This document shows positions 5,774-11,945 of a stretch of 13,603 nt of DNA, in pieces. Below the pieces are notes generated by a model. The model saw nothing but the letters and a program-made list of their open reading frames with translations. It searched no databases and was not told the DNA's origin. The stretch is from JAKGBX01 sp965366835 (GTDB lineage: Bacteria; Pseudomonadota; Alphaproteobacteria; Rhodobacterales; Rhodobacteraceae). Within the stretch, counting starts at the first letter, position 1, and each line of letters starts with the position of its first letter. Where the stretch lies: contig CBDUGF010000108.1 in NCBI GenBank assembly GCA_965366835.1, forward strand, positions 1 to 13,603. Reading direction: 5' to 3'. Both the position numbers and the translations under genes were made by a program.

Positions 5774-8022
5774 AGCCCCTCGATCAGCGCGATCCAGGCG
5801 TCCTCGTCGATCATCTCGACCCCCAGTTCCTCCGCCTTTTTGGCCTTCGAGCCCGCGCCCGGCCCGGCGATCACCAGATCGGTCTTGGCGCTGACCGAGC
5901 CCGACACCTTGGCGCCAAGCGCCTCCGCCCGCGCCTTGGCCTCGGCCCGGCTCATCTTCTCCAGCGTGCCGGTGAACACCAGCGTCTTGCCCGCCACCGG
6001 GCTGTCGCTTGCGGCTGGCGCCTCGGCCTTTTCGACCACCAGCTCATGAATCAACCGGTCAATCCCCGCGCGCTCGGCATCCTGGGCAAATGCGGTAACC
6101 AGAGACACCGCCACCGTCGCGCCGATGCCTTCGATATTGACCAGGTCCTCCCAGGCCGCCCGCGCACCAGCGGGAAGCTCCGGCTCCTGCGCCCAGACCG
6201 CATTTCGGATCTCGGCGATCTTGGCGCGCCGCCCCTCCTCGGCTGCCTTGTTGCGCTCCTCCTGCACGGCCAGTTCTGCCAATTGATGGCGCTGTGCCGC
6301 CGGGCGCGCATTGTCCATTGCCGCGGCAAACACATCCCATTCGCCGAAATGACGCGCAATGTCGGCAGCGGCCACCTCGCCCACATGGCGAATGCCGAGC
6401 GCAAACAACAGCCGCGCGAAGCCGATCCGGCGCTTTTCCTCGATCGCGCGAAACAGATTGCTGGCCGAGGTTTCGCCCCAGCCGTCGCGGTTCTTCAGCT
6501 TCGACAGGTTCGCCTTGTCCCGCGCTTCAAGCGTGAAAATATCCGCGGGCTCGCGGATCGCCAGCTGATCGTCGTGATAGAACGCTTCGACCTGCTTGGC
6601 CCCCAGCCCCTCGATGTCAAACGCCTTGCGGGAGACGAAATGCTTGAGCTTTTCCACCGCCTGCGCCGGGCAGATCATGCCGCCGGTGCAGCGCCGCACC
6701 GCGTCGCCCTCCTCGCGGATCGCGTCCGAGCCGCATTGCGGGCAGGTTGTCGGGAAGGCAAAGGGCGCCGCATCGGCGGGCCGCTTGCTCAAATCCACAT
6801 CCGCCACCTTCGGAATCACATCGCCGGCGCGGTAGACCTGCACCCAGTCACCGATGCGGATATCCTTGCCGCCGCGGATCGCCTCGCCCCTGGAATCGCG
6901 CCCGGCGATGTAATCCTCGTTGTGCAGCGTCGCATTGCTGACCACCACACCGCCCACCGTCACCGGCGTCAGCCGCGCCACCGGGCTGAGCGCGCCGGTG
7001 CGCCCGACCTGAATGTCGATCGCCTCCAGCCGGGTCCAGGCCAGCTCGGCCGGAAACTTGTGCGCAATCGCCCATCGCGGCGTGGTCGAGCGGAAGCCCA
7101 GACGCCGTTGCAGATCCAGGTCGTTGACCTTGTAGACCACGCCGTCAATGTCATAGCCCAGCGTCGCGCGCTGGGCCTCGATCGCGCGGTAATGGGCGAT
7201 CATCTCTTCCGGCCCCTCGCACAGACGGCTCAGCGGGTTGGTCTGGAAACCCAGCGCCGCCAGCCGCTCGATGGCGCCGATCTGGGTCGCAGCCAAAGGC
7301 TGCGAAACCGCGCCCCAGGCATAGGCGAAGAACCTCAGCGGCCGCGCCCGGGTGATGCTGGCATCGAGCTGGCGCAGCGATCCGGCGGCGGCATTGCGCG
7401 GATTGGCGAAAGTCTTTTCGCCGGCCTCGAGCGCGCGCGCGTTCAGCGCCGCGAAATCGGCGTGGCTCATATAGACCTCGCCCCGCACCTCCAGCAGCCC
7501 GGGCGCGTCGTCGAGCAGTTTCGGTATGTCGCCGATCTCGCGGGCGTTAGCGGTCACGTTCTCGCCGACCGCGCCATCGCCGCGCGTCGCGGCGCTGATC
7601 AGCCTGCCACCCTCATAGCGCAGCGACAGGCTCAGCCCGTCGATCTTGGGCTCGGCGGTATAGCGCAGCGCCCCGGAATGACCGAGGTAGCGGCGAATGC
7701 TTTCGTCAAACTCGGTGATGTCGCCGTCATCGAACGCATTGCCCAATGACAGCATCGGCACCGCATGGGTGATCTTGCCAAAGCCCTCCGACGGCTCGGC
7801 GCCCACCTGCTCGCTCGGGCTGTCATCGCGTTTGAGCGCGGGAAAGCGCGCCTCGATCGCGGCATTGCGCCGCTTCAGCGCGTCATATTCGGCATCCGAC
7901 ATTTGCGGCGCGTCTGCGCCGTAATAGGCCGTGTTGGCCTCGGCCAGCAGTTGCGCCAGACGCTCCAGTTCGGCGCGTGCCGCAGCTTCGTCGAGCTTGT
8001 CCACCGCTGTCTCGCCGTTCAC
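5770..8022 (-). CDS. ligA: NAD-dependent DNA ligase
   Basis: This 750-residue enzyme seals nicks during replication and repair, using NAD+. Domains in order: Ia (YYGADAPQMSDAEYD, ~33-46), the adenylation domain with lysine K126 in the AEPKIDGLSL motif, the OB domain, a four-cysteine zinc finger (C427, C430, C445, C451), helix-hairpin-helix repeats, and a C-terminal BRCT domain (~672-750, GKTLVFTGTLEKMSR). An extra charged segment within the HhH region (EERNKAAEEGRRAKIAEIR) is typical of the alphaproteobacterial form and explains the length over the ~670 of E. coli. The start is chosen as GTG 8022 because AGGGGA lies 7 bases upstream and the conserved helix follows soon after. The frame stays open to 8187 with an ATG at 8070, but that extension looks like non-coding, low-complexity sequence. 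Its TGA overlaps the recG start. Confidence 0.97.
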   Translation of the reverse strand: MNGETAVDKLDEAAARAELERLAQLLAEANTAYYGADAPQMSDAEYDALKRRNAAIEARFPALKRDDSPSEQVGAEPSEGFGKITHAVPMLSLGNAFDDGDITEFDESIRRYLGHSGALRYTAEPKIDGLSLSLRYEGGRLISAATRGDGAVGENVTANAREIGDIPKLLDDAPGLLEVRGEVYMSHADFAALNARALEAGEKTFANPRNAAAGSLRQLDASITRARPLRFFAYAWGAVSQPLAATQIGAIERLAALGFQTNPLSRLCEGPEEMIAHYRAIEAQRATLGYDIDGVVYKVNDLDLQRRLGFRSTTPRWAIAHKFPAELAWTRLEAIDIQVGRTGALSPVARLTPVTVGGVVVSNATLHNEDYIAGRDSRGEAIRGGKDIRIGDWVQVYRAGDVIPKVADVDLSKRPADAAPFAFPTTCPQCGSDAIREEGDAVRRCTGGMICPAQAVEKLKHFVSRKAFDIEGLGAKQVEAFYHDDQLAIREPADIFTLEARDKANLSKLKNRDGWGETSASNLFRAIEEKRRIGFARLLFALGIRHVGEVAAADIARHFGEWDVFAAAMDNARPAAQRHQLAELAVQEERNKAAEEGRRAKIAEIRNAVWAQEPELPAGARAAWEDLVNIEGIGATVAVSLVTAFAQDAERAGIDRLIHELVVEKAEAPAASDSPVAGKTLVFTGTLEKMSRAEAKARAEALGAKVSGSVSAKTDLVIAGPGAGSKAKKAEELGVEMIDEDAWIALIEGL

Positions 8023-8130
8023 GCCCGCTTCCCCTCTGCACCGCCCACGGTATTTGCCCAGATGTAACATGGCGGCGCCAGAGGTCCAGCCCGGAGACCG
8101 CTCAACAGGCCCCGCGCCGCGGCAAGAGAG

Positions 8131-8164
8131 GAACGCCGCGCAACCGGGGGGCGGTTGCGCGGCG
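8131..8164 (-). terminator. Terminator hairpin downstream of ctrA
   Basis: A perfect 12-base-pair inverted repeat: CGCCGCGCAACC at 8134-8145 pairs with GGTTGCGCGGCG at 8153-8164 around a seven-base G-rich loop. On the minus strand the stem is followed by the pyrimidine-rich TTCCTCTCTT rather than a clean T-run. It lies ~54 bases past the ctrA stop and separates ctrA from ligA. Between the two, a looser repeat (AGGCTCG 8167-8173 with CGAGCCT 8201-8207, enclosing GGGC-ATA-GCCC at 8182-8192) may add structure to the ctrA 3' end. Confidence 0.7.
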
Positions 8165-8217
8165 CGAGGCTCGCGAGTGGTGGGCATAGCCCTGGAGTGT
8201 CGAGCCTTGAGGGAAAG

Positions 8218-8937
8218 TCAGGCGCCCATGGCCAGCGGCGGGGTGTCATCCATGTCGGAGGGCTCAGGATCGCGCAACACATAGCCGCGGCCCCAGACCG
8301 TTTCGATGTAGTTGTCGCCATCCGTGGCCGTGGCCAGCTTCTTGCGTAGCTTGCAGATGAACACGTCGATGATCTTCAGCTCGGGCTCGTCCATGCCGCC
8401 ATAAAGGTGATTGAGGAACATCTCCTTGGTCAGCGTCGTGCCCTTGCGCAGGCTCAGAAGCTCGAGCATCTGGTATTCCTTGCCGGTCAGATGCACCGGC
8501 TTGCCCTCGGCATTGACGGTCTTGGCGTCGAGATTGACGTTGATCTTGCCGGTTTCGATGATCGATTGCGAATGCCCTTTCGAGCGCCGGATGATGGCGT
8601 GGATGCGCGCCACCAGCTCTTCGCGATGGAATGGCTTGGTCAGGTAATCGTCGGCGCCGAAGCCGAATCCCTTGAGCTTGTTCTCGGTGTCATCCGCCCC
8701 CGACAGAATCAGGATCGGCGTGTCGATCCGCGCCAGCCGCAATTGCCGCAGCACCTCGTGACCGTTCATGTCGGGCAGGCCGAGATCGAGAAGGATCAAA
8801 TCGTAATCGTAAAGCTTGGCCAGATCGATCCCCTCCTCGCCCAGATCCGTCGTGTAGACGTTGAGATTGGCATGGGTCAGCATCATCTCGATGCTTTTCG
8901 AAGTTGTCGGGTCGTCTTCCACCAGCAGCACACGCAT
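8218..8937 (-). CDS. ctrA: Cell-cycle/motility response regulator CtrA
   Basis: This 239-residue OmpR-family response regulator has a receiver domain (1-~120) with the acidic pocket EDD (7-9), phospho-acceptor D51 in LILLDLGLPDMNG and the lysine of LTKPF, then a winged-helix DNA-binding domain (LTGKEYQMLELL, LNHLYGGMDEPELKIIDVFICKLRKKL, ETVWGRGYVLRD). This last stretch is nearly diagnostic for CtrA, which binds TTAA-N7-TTAA. In Caulobacter it is the essential cell-cycle regulator; in Rhodobacteraceae it is usually dispensable and governs motility, quorum-linked traits and gene transfer agents. ATG 8937 is chosen because GGAG lies 8 bases upstream and the receiver begins at once; an in-frame extension to 8982 has no support. 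The C-terminus ends Met-Gly-Ala rather than the Ala-Ala that Caulobacter CtrA needs for ClpXP. The sciP gene lies just upstream on the same strand. Confidence 0.97.
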   Translation of the reverse strand: MRVLLVEDDPTTSKSIEMMLTHANLNVYTTDLGEEGIDLAKLYDYDLILLDLGLPDMNGHEVLRQLRLARIDTPILILSGADDTENKLKGFGFGADDYLTKPFHREELVARIHAIIRRSKGHSQSIIETGKINVNLDAKTVNAEGKPVHLTGKEYQMLELLSLRKGTTLTKEMFLNHLYGGMDEPELKIIDVFICKLRKKLATATDGDNYIETVWGRGYVLRDPEPSDMDDTPPLAMGA

Positions 8938-8941
8938 TGTC

Positions 8942-8946
8942 GATTC
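8942..8946. promoter_or_regulatory. GANTC (CcrM-type methylation) site in the ctrA leader
   Basis: GATTC at 8942-8946 fits the CcrM recognition sequence GANTC and lies only 5-9 bases before the ctrA start, next to the ribosome binding site. In Caulobacter a GANTC near ctrA promoter P1 links its transcription to replication. Here the site lies downstream of the predicted -10, so the same mechanism is uncertain, and a single five-base match can be chance. Confidence 0.3.
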
Positions 8947-8967
8947 TCCGCATATTGACTTGTCGGA

Positions 8968-9003
8968 ATTAAACGTGAACAAAAATGGTTAACCACAAGT
9001 TAC
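8968..9003 (-). promoter_or_regulatory. Putative CtrA-bound (autoregulated) ctrA promoter
   Basis: On the plus strand TTAA (8989-8992) and TTAC (9000-9003) are separated by seven bases, one mismatch from the CtrA box TTAA-N7-TTAA. The first half is part of a perfect TGGTTAACCA palindrome (8986-8995), which includes TTAACCA of the extended half-site. Reading toward ctrA, a -10-like TTTAAT (complement of 8968-8973, five of six) follows 15 bases after the box, so the box would be centred near -35, the usual place for CtrA-activated promoters. It lies in the 93-base gap between sciP and ctrA. Confidence 0.5.
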
Positions 9004-9030
9004 CGACGACCATTTTTTTATCAACTCTCC

Positions 9031-9309
9031 TTATGGTTGTCTATATTTTTTTAGGTAGGTGGTTTTCAGCGCCTCCTCGCCATGTGAGCTAACCGCTGAA
9101 ACCCATTCGAAAAATTCATCCCTGCTCAGGCCGTAGCGCTGCATCGCCTCGTCCTGAGAGATCAAACCGTAAAGCACACCGCGCACAACCGCGGCCTTGC
9201 GGCTGGCCACCCAGCGCACCGTGGTTCGCGGCGGCAGGTCGGCGCGGGTCATCACCACGCCGTTGGGCAAGTTCACTGCGCGAGGCCCTTCGACCTTCTT
9301 CAGATACAT
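9031..9309 (-). CDS. sciP: SciP-type CtrA antagonist (DUF1153 protein)
   Basis: This 92-residue helix-turn-helix protein belongs to the DUF1153/SciP family. In Caulobacter SciP binds CtrA at its target promoters and prevents activation. The family pattern is complete: MYLKKVEGPRAVNLPNGVVMTRADLPP at the N-terminus, RWVASRKAAVVRGV, then the helix-turn-helix SQDEAMQRYGLSRDEFFEWV and the conserved end ALKTTYLKKYRQ. ATG 9309 is chosen because GAGG lies about 8 bases upstream and other members start with MYLK; a GTG at 9318 would add three residues but has no ribosome binding site. It lies directly upstream of ctrA on the same strand with no terminator between, so it may be co-transcribed with ctrA in addition to ctrA's own promoter. 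Confidence 0.93.
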   Translation of the reverse strand: MYLKKVEGPRAVNLPNGVVMTRADLPPRTTVRWVASRKAAVVRGVLYGLISQDEAMQRYGLSRDEFFEWVSAVSSHGEEALKTTYLKKYRQP

Positions 9310-9370
9310 GGCTGACACCTCATCGTTGCCGCTGGCTCTTCGCCGTCGATCCTTGATGCGGGCGCACGCC

Positions 9371-9385
9371 TTAATGTCCGGTGAA
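9371..9385 (-). promoter_or_regulatory. Weak CtrA-like half-site pair upstream of sciP
   Basis: TTAA (9371-9374) and TGAA (9382-9385) are seven bases apart, one mismatch in the second half of a TTAA-N7-TTAA box, about 60 bases upstream of sciP. SciP genes are CtrA-activated in Caulobacter, which makes it plausible, but the match is modest and no -10 is evident. Confidence 0.22.
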
Positions 9386-9509
9386 ACCGGCGGCGCAGAG
9401 TGTTTTGGATTTTCCTAAAAGCGTCGCGCGTACGGCCCGCAGCTCTGAGTTCCAGCCTGCGTTGCCCGCGCCTGACCGGTATGATTGCGGGGCGTTTTGC
9501 CGGAATTAT

Positions 9510-9542
9510 CTGAAATTCAGTGGTTTCGGCGGCGGCGAAACC
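9510..9542 (+). other. Palindrome and stem-loop in the mnmA upstream region
   Basis: CTGAAATTCAG (9510-9520) is a perfect palindrome. It is followed at once by a 7-base-pair stem, GGTTTCG (9522-9528) with CGAAACC (9536-9542), around the loop GCGGCGG. The hairpin ends 37 bases before the mnmA start and may be part of its leader. The rest of the 270-base divergent sciP/mnmA region shows no gene and no clear promoter; CTATAT at 9546-9551 is the only -10-like element. Confidence 0.3.
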
Positions 9543-9579
9543 GCCCTATATGAACAAGGTTTGCCACAGGGAGAGCCCG

Positions 9580-10722
9580 ATGCCGCTCGATCATTCCGCC
9601 CCGCTCAATTCGCTGGGCTTTGCCAAATCGCCCGCCGATACCCGCGTCGTCGTCGCCATGTCGGGCGGCGTGGATTCCTCGGTCGTGGCGGCGATGCTGG
9701 CAGAGGAAGGCTATGACGTGATCGGCGTCACGCTTCAGCTTTACGATCACGGCGCGGCGCTGGCCAAGAAGGGTGCCTGCTGCGCCGGGATCGACATTCA
9801 CGATGCCCGCCGCGTCGCCGAGGAAATGGGCTTCCCGCATTACGTGCTGGATTATGAAAACATCTTCAAGGATGCGGTGATCGACGAGTTCGCCGACAGC
9901 TATCTCGCCGGCGCCACGCCGGTGCCCTGCATCCGCTGCAACGAGCGGGTAAAGTTCAAGGATCTGCTGGAAACCGCCCGCGACCTCGAGGCCGATTGCA
10001 TGGCCACAGGGCATTACATCCAGCGCAAGACAGGTTCGCTGGGGCCCGAGCTGCATTCCGCCGTCGATGCCGCCCGCGACCAATCCTATTTCCTGTTCTC
10101 GACCACGCGCGAACAGCTCGATTTCCTGCGCTTCCCGCTGGGCCATCTCGCCTCCAAGGATGAAACCCGCGCCCTGGCGGCGAAATACGGCCTGCCCGTG
10201 GCGCTGAAGCCCGACAGCCAGGATATCTGCTTCGTTCCGAATGGCGATTACGCCTCGGTGATCGAAAAGCTGCGCCCCGGCGCCGCCGAGCCGGGCGAAA
10301 TCGTCGATATGGCGGGCAACGTGCTGGCCCCCCACAAGGGCGTGATCCACTACACCATCGGCCAGCGCCGTGGTCTCGGCATCGGCGGGCTGGCCGATCC
10401 GCTCTACGTGGTCAAACTCGATGTCGAAAACCGCCGCGTGATCGTCGGCCCCAAGGAAGAGCTCGCCACGCGCATCGTGCCGGTGCGCGAGATCAACTGG
10501 CTGGGCGATGGCAGTCTTGAAGATGAAGCCTTGCGCGAGATTTCCGTGAAGGTTCGCTCCACACGCCCGCCGCGCCCGGCGCTCCTGCGCCCCTTGGGGC
10601 CGGACACGGCAGAGGTGGAACTGCTCACCCCCGAAGAGGGCGTCTCTCCGGGCCAGGCCTGCGTGTTCTATGAAACCGAAGGGTCGCGGATCCTGGGTGG
10701 CGGCTGGATCCACGCGGGGTAA
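9580..10722 (+). CDS. mnmA: tRNA-specific 2-thiouridylase MnmA
   Basis: This 380-residue enzyme adds sulfur to uridine 34 of tRNA(Lys), tRNA(Glu) and tRNA(Gln), activating the base with ATP and taking persulfide sulfur from IscS or a relay carrier. The PP-loop ATP pyrophosphatase motif SGGVDSS is at 28-34. The catalytic cysteine pair is visible as C120 (PCIRCNERVKF) and C217 (KPDSQDICFVP), and YTIGQRRGL and the C-terminal beta-barrel (GQACVFYE, ILGGGWI) are intact. A second CC pair at 67-68 is extra. ATG 9580 is preceded by AGGGAG six bases away; the open frame upstream has a start at 9520 without a ribosome binding site. It is divergent from sciP and convergent with ccdA. A TusA-like gene lies about 900 bases downstream on the same strand and is a possible sulfur donor. 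Confidence 0.97.
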   Translation: MPLDHSAPLNSLGFAKSPADTRVVVAMSGGVDSSVVAAMLAEEGYDVIGVTLQLYDHGAALAKKGACCAGIDIHDARRVAEEMGFPHYVLDYENIFKDAVIDEFADSYLAGATPVPCIRCNERVKFKDLLETARDLEADCMATGHYIQRKTGSLGPELHSAVDAARDQSYFLFSTTREQLDFLRFPLGHLASKDETRALAAKYGLPVALKPDSQDICFVPNGDYASVIEKLRPGAAEPGEIVDMAGNVLAPHKGVIHYTIGQRRGLGIGGLADPLYVVKLDVENRRVIVGPKEELATRIVPVREINWLGDGSLEDEALREISVKVRSTRPPRPALLRPLGPDTAEVELLTPEEGVSPGQACVFYETEGSRILGGGWIHAG

Positions 10723-10724
10723 CA

Positions 10725-10778
10725 GCTCTTCAGCCCTTGCAGGCTGCCTCGCGAGACGGCCCATCAGGGCCGAAGAGC
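10725..10778. terminator. Long inverted repeat between convergent mnmA and ccdA
   Basis: GCTCTTCAGCCCT (10725-10737) pairs with AGGGCCGAAGAGC (10766-10778), 13 positions with a single A/C mismatch, enclosing 28 bases that contain the palindrome CTCGCGAG. It fills the 62-base gap between two convergent stops. There is no T-run on either side, so it is probably a bidirectional hairpin barrier rather than a textbook intrinsic terminator. Confidence 0.55.
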
Positions 10779-10784
10779 CGCGCC

Positions 10785-11528
10785 CTAGCCCAGCGTCGCC
10801 AGCGCCGGAAACTGCTCCAGCAGCCAATAGGAAAACGTCGAAAACCCGCCGGTCAGCATCAGCAATCCGATGGTCCAGAGCAAAAGCCCCATCACCCGCT
10901 CGATCTGCTGCATGTGGCGCTTCATCCAGCCCATCAGGCCGGTGAGACGCGGCAGGAACGCCGCCACCAGCAGGAACGGGATGCCCAGCCCCGCGGCATA
11001 GACCGCCAAGAGCGCCGTGCCGCGGCTGACCGAGGCCTCCGAGGCCGCCAGCGACAGGATCGCGCCCAGCTGCGGGCCGATGCAGGGCGTCCAGCCAAAG
11101 GCGAAGGCCAGCCCGAGGATATAGGCGCCAAAGGCGCTGCCGCCGCGGTCGCCCGCATCCATCCGCGCTTCGCGGTCGAGGAAACCGATCCGGTAGACCC
11201 CGACGAAATGGGCCCCGAAGATCATCACCAGAACGCCCGCGATGGTGTTGAACCAGTCCTGGTATTGCAGGAACATCGTGCCTATCGTCGAGGCGGCAAA
11301 GCCCAGCAGCAGAAACACCGTGCTCAGCCCCATCACGAAGAACAGCGCCGGCACGATCGCGCGGTTGCGCCCCTCGCTCAGATCGCTCACCGACACGCCC
11401 GACATATAGGCCAGGTAGGGCGGCACGATCGGCAGCACGCAAGGGCTGAGGAACGAGACCACGCCGGCGGCGAGGGCGACAAACATGGCCGGCAACAAGG
11501 CCGCGTCGATGATTTCAATTCCGAACAT
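10785..11528 (-). CDS. ccdA: Cytochrome c biogenesis/thiol-transfer membrane protein CcdA
   Basis: This 247-residue, six-helix inner-membrane protein belongs to the CcdA/DsbD-beta family, which passes reducing equivalents from cytoplasmic thioredoxin to periplasmic thiol proteins such as those for cytochrome c haem attachment. The two redox cysteines are present in the inverted-repeat motifs LSPCVLPIVPPY (C30) and FGWTPCIGPQLG (C149). The length fits CcdA and there is no DsbD periplasmic or thioredoxin domain. ATG 11528 is chosen because the protein begins with the typical MFGIEIIDA; a GTG at 11579 would add a polar 17-residue extension. No convincing Shine-Dalgarno sequence is seen before either. 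It is divergent from tusA (95-base gap) and convergent with mnmA. Its periplasmic partners are not in the window. Confidence 0.92.
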   Translation of the reverse strand: MFGIEIIDAALLPAMFVALAAGVVSFLSPCVLPIVPPYLAYMSGVSVSDLSEGRNRAIVPALFFVMGLSTVFLLLGFAASTIGTMFLQYQDWFNTIAGVLVMIFGAHFVGVYRIGFLDREARMDAGDRGGSAFGAYILGLAFAFGWTPCIGPQLGAILSLAASEASVSRGTALLAVYAAGLGIPFLLVAAFLPRLTGLMGWMKRHMQQIERVMGLLLWTIGLLMLTGGFSTFSYWLLEQFPALATLG

Positions 11529-11623
11529 GGGCCAAGCTTTAGGGGATTCGCCGGCCAAGGTCACGCGGTCAGATGTCACAAAGCCGTGGACAAAGCAGCG
11601 CAGTCCGCAGTATCTGCGCGGCC

Positions 11624-11851
11624 ATGGACGATCCCGGTTTTCTCGATGCCCGGGGGCTGCTCTGCCCCCTGCCCGTGCTCAAGGCGCGCAAACGCCTGAT
11701 GGCTTTGGCGCAGGGCGAAGAATTGCGGGTGCTGGCCGATGATCCGGCAGCGGCAATCGACATGCCGCATTTCTGCGCCGAACAGGGCCACGAGCTGCTC
11801 GCCGCCGAGGAACAAGGCGATGCGACGCTCTATCTGATCCGCAAGGGCTGA
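11624..11851 (+). CDS. tusA: TusA/SirA-family sulfur-carrier protein
   Basis: This 75-residue protein of the TusA family carries a persulfide on a single cysteine. The signature is clear: LDARGLLCPLPVLKARKRL, with the active C14 in the CPxP motif, then a helix and the beta-strand ending DATLYLIRKG. The length is normal. In E. coli TusA hands sulfur from IscS through TusBCD and TusE to MnmA; the other Tus genes are absent here, but mnmA is close. Family members also serve in molybdenum cofactor or sulfur oxidation pathways, so the exact role is open. The start at ATG 11624 lacks a clear ribosome binding site, but the product begins as family members do; the frame is open upstream to 11573. It is divergent from ccdA and convergent with the RNase E gene. 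Confidence 0.88.
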   Translation: MDDPGFLDARGLLCPLPVLKARKRLMALAQGEELRVLADDPAAAIDMPHFCAEQGHELLAAEEQGDATLYLIRKG

Positions 11852-11878
11852 TCGCGCCACATCCCCACACACCAGCAC

Positions 11879-11912
11879 AAATGAAAACGCCGCGAGAACC
11901 CCCGCGGCGCTT
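11879..11912 (-). terminator. Terminator after the RNase E gene (bidirectional hairpin)
   Basis: CGCCGCG (11888-11894) pairs with CGCGGCG (11903-11909) around an eight-base loop. On the minus strand it is followed by TTTTCATTT (complement of 11879-11887), giving an intrinsic terminator for the RNase E transcript, 36 bases past its stop. On the plus strand only CTTTG follows, so termination of tusA there would be weaker. Confidence 0.75.
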
Positions 11913-11945
11913 TGCAATGCTTCATACCGGTCGCAGCTGGGGAGC

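Noticed and set aside
3872..7749. Long plus-strand open frames (725 and 567 codons) opposite recG and ligA.
   Set aside because: They mirror two highly conserved genes, are rich in His, Gln, Arg and Leu as antisense frames are, and have no motifs or ribosome binding sites.
8146..8152. G-run in the loop of the ctrA terminator as a quadruplex.
   Set aside because: Only a single run of G is present; four runs are needed.
8023..8187. A 55-residue N-terminal extension of LigA.
   Set aside because: It would translate the intergenic hairpin region, is unlike any LigA N-terminus, and GTG 8022 has a better ribosome binding site.
8167..8207. Nested repeats after ctrA as a tRNA or riboswitch.
   Set aside because: The stems do not fit a cloverleaf or any riboswitch layout I know; it is most likely part of the ctrA 3' structure.
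8956..9012. A 14-codon frame in the sciP-ctrA gap beginning ATGGTCGTC on the minus strand.
   Set aside because: AAGGAG lies too far (13 bases) upstream, the product is very short, and the segment is better explained as the ctrA promoter.
9517..11442. A 641-codon open frame on the minus strand across mnmA and ccdA.
   Set aside because: It is antisense to mnmA and out of frame with ccdA, has low-complexity His/Gly/Ala/Arg-rich composition and no recognisable domain; long antisense frames are expected in GC-rich coding DNA.
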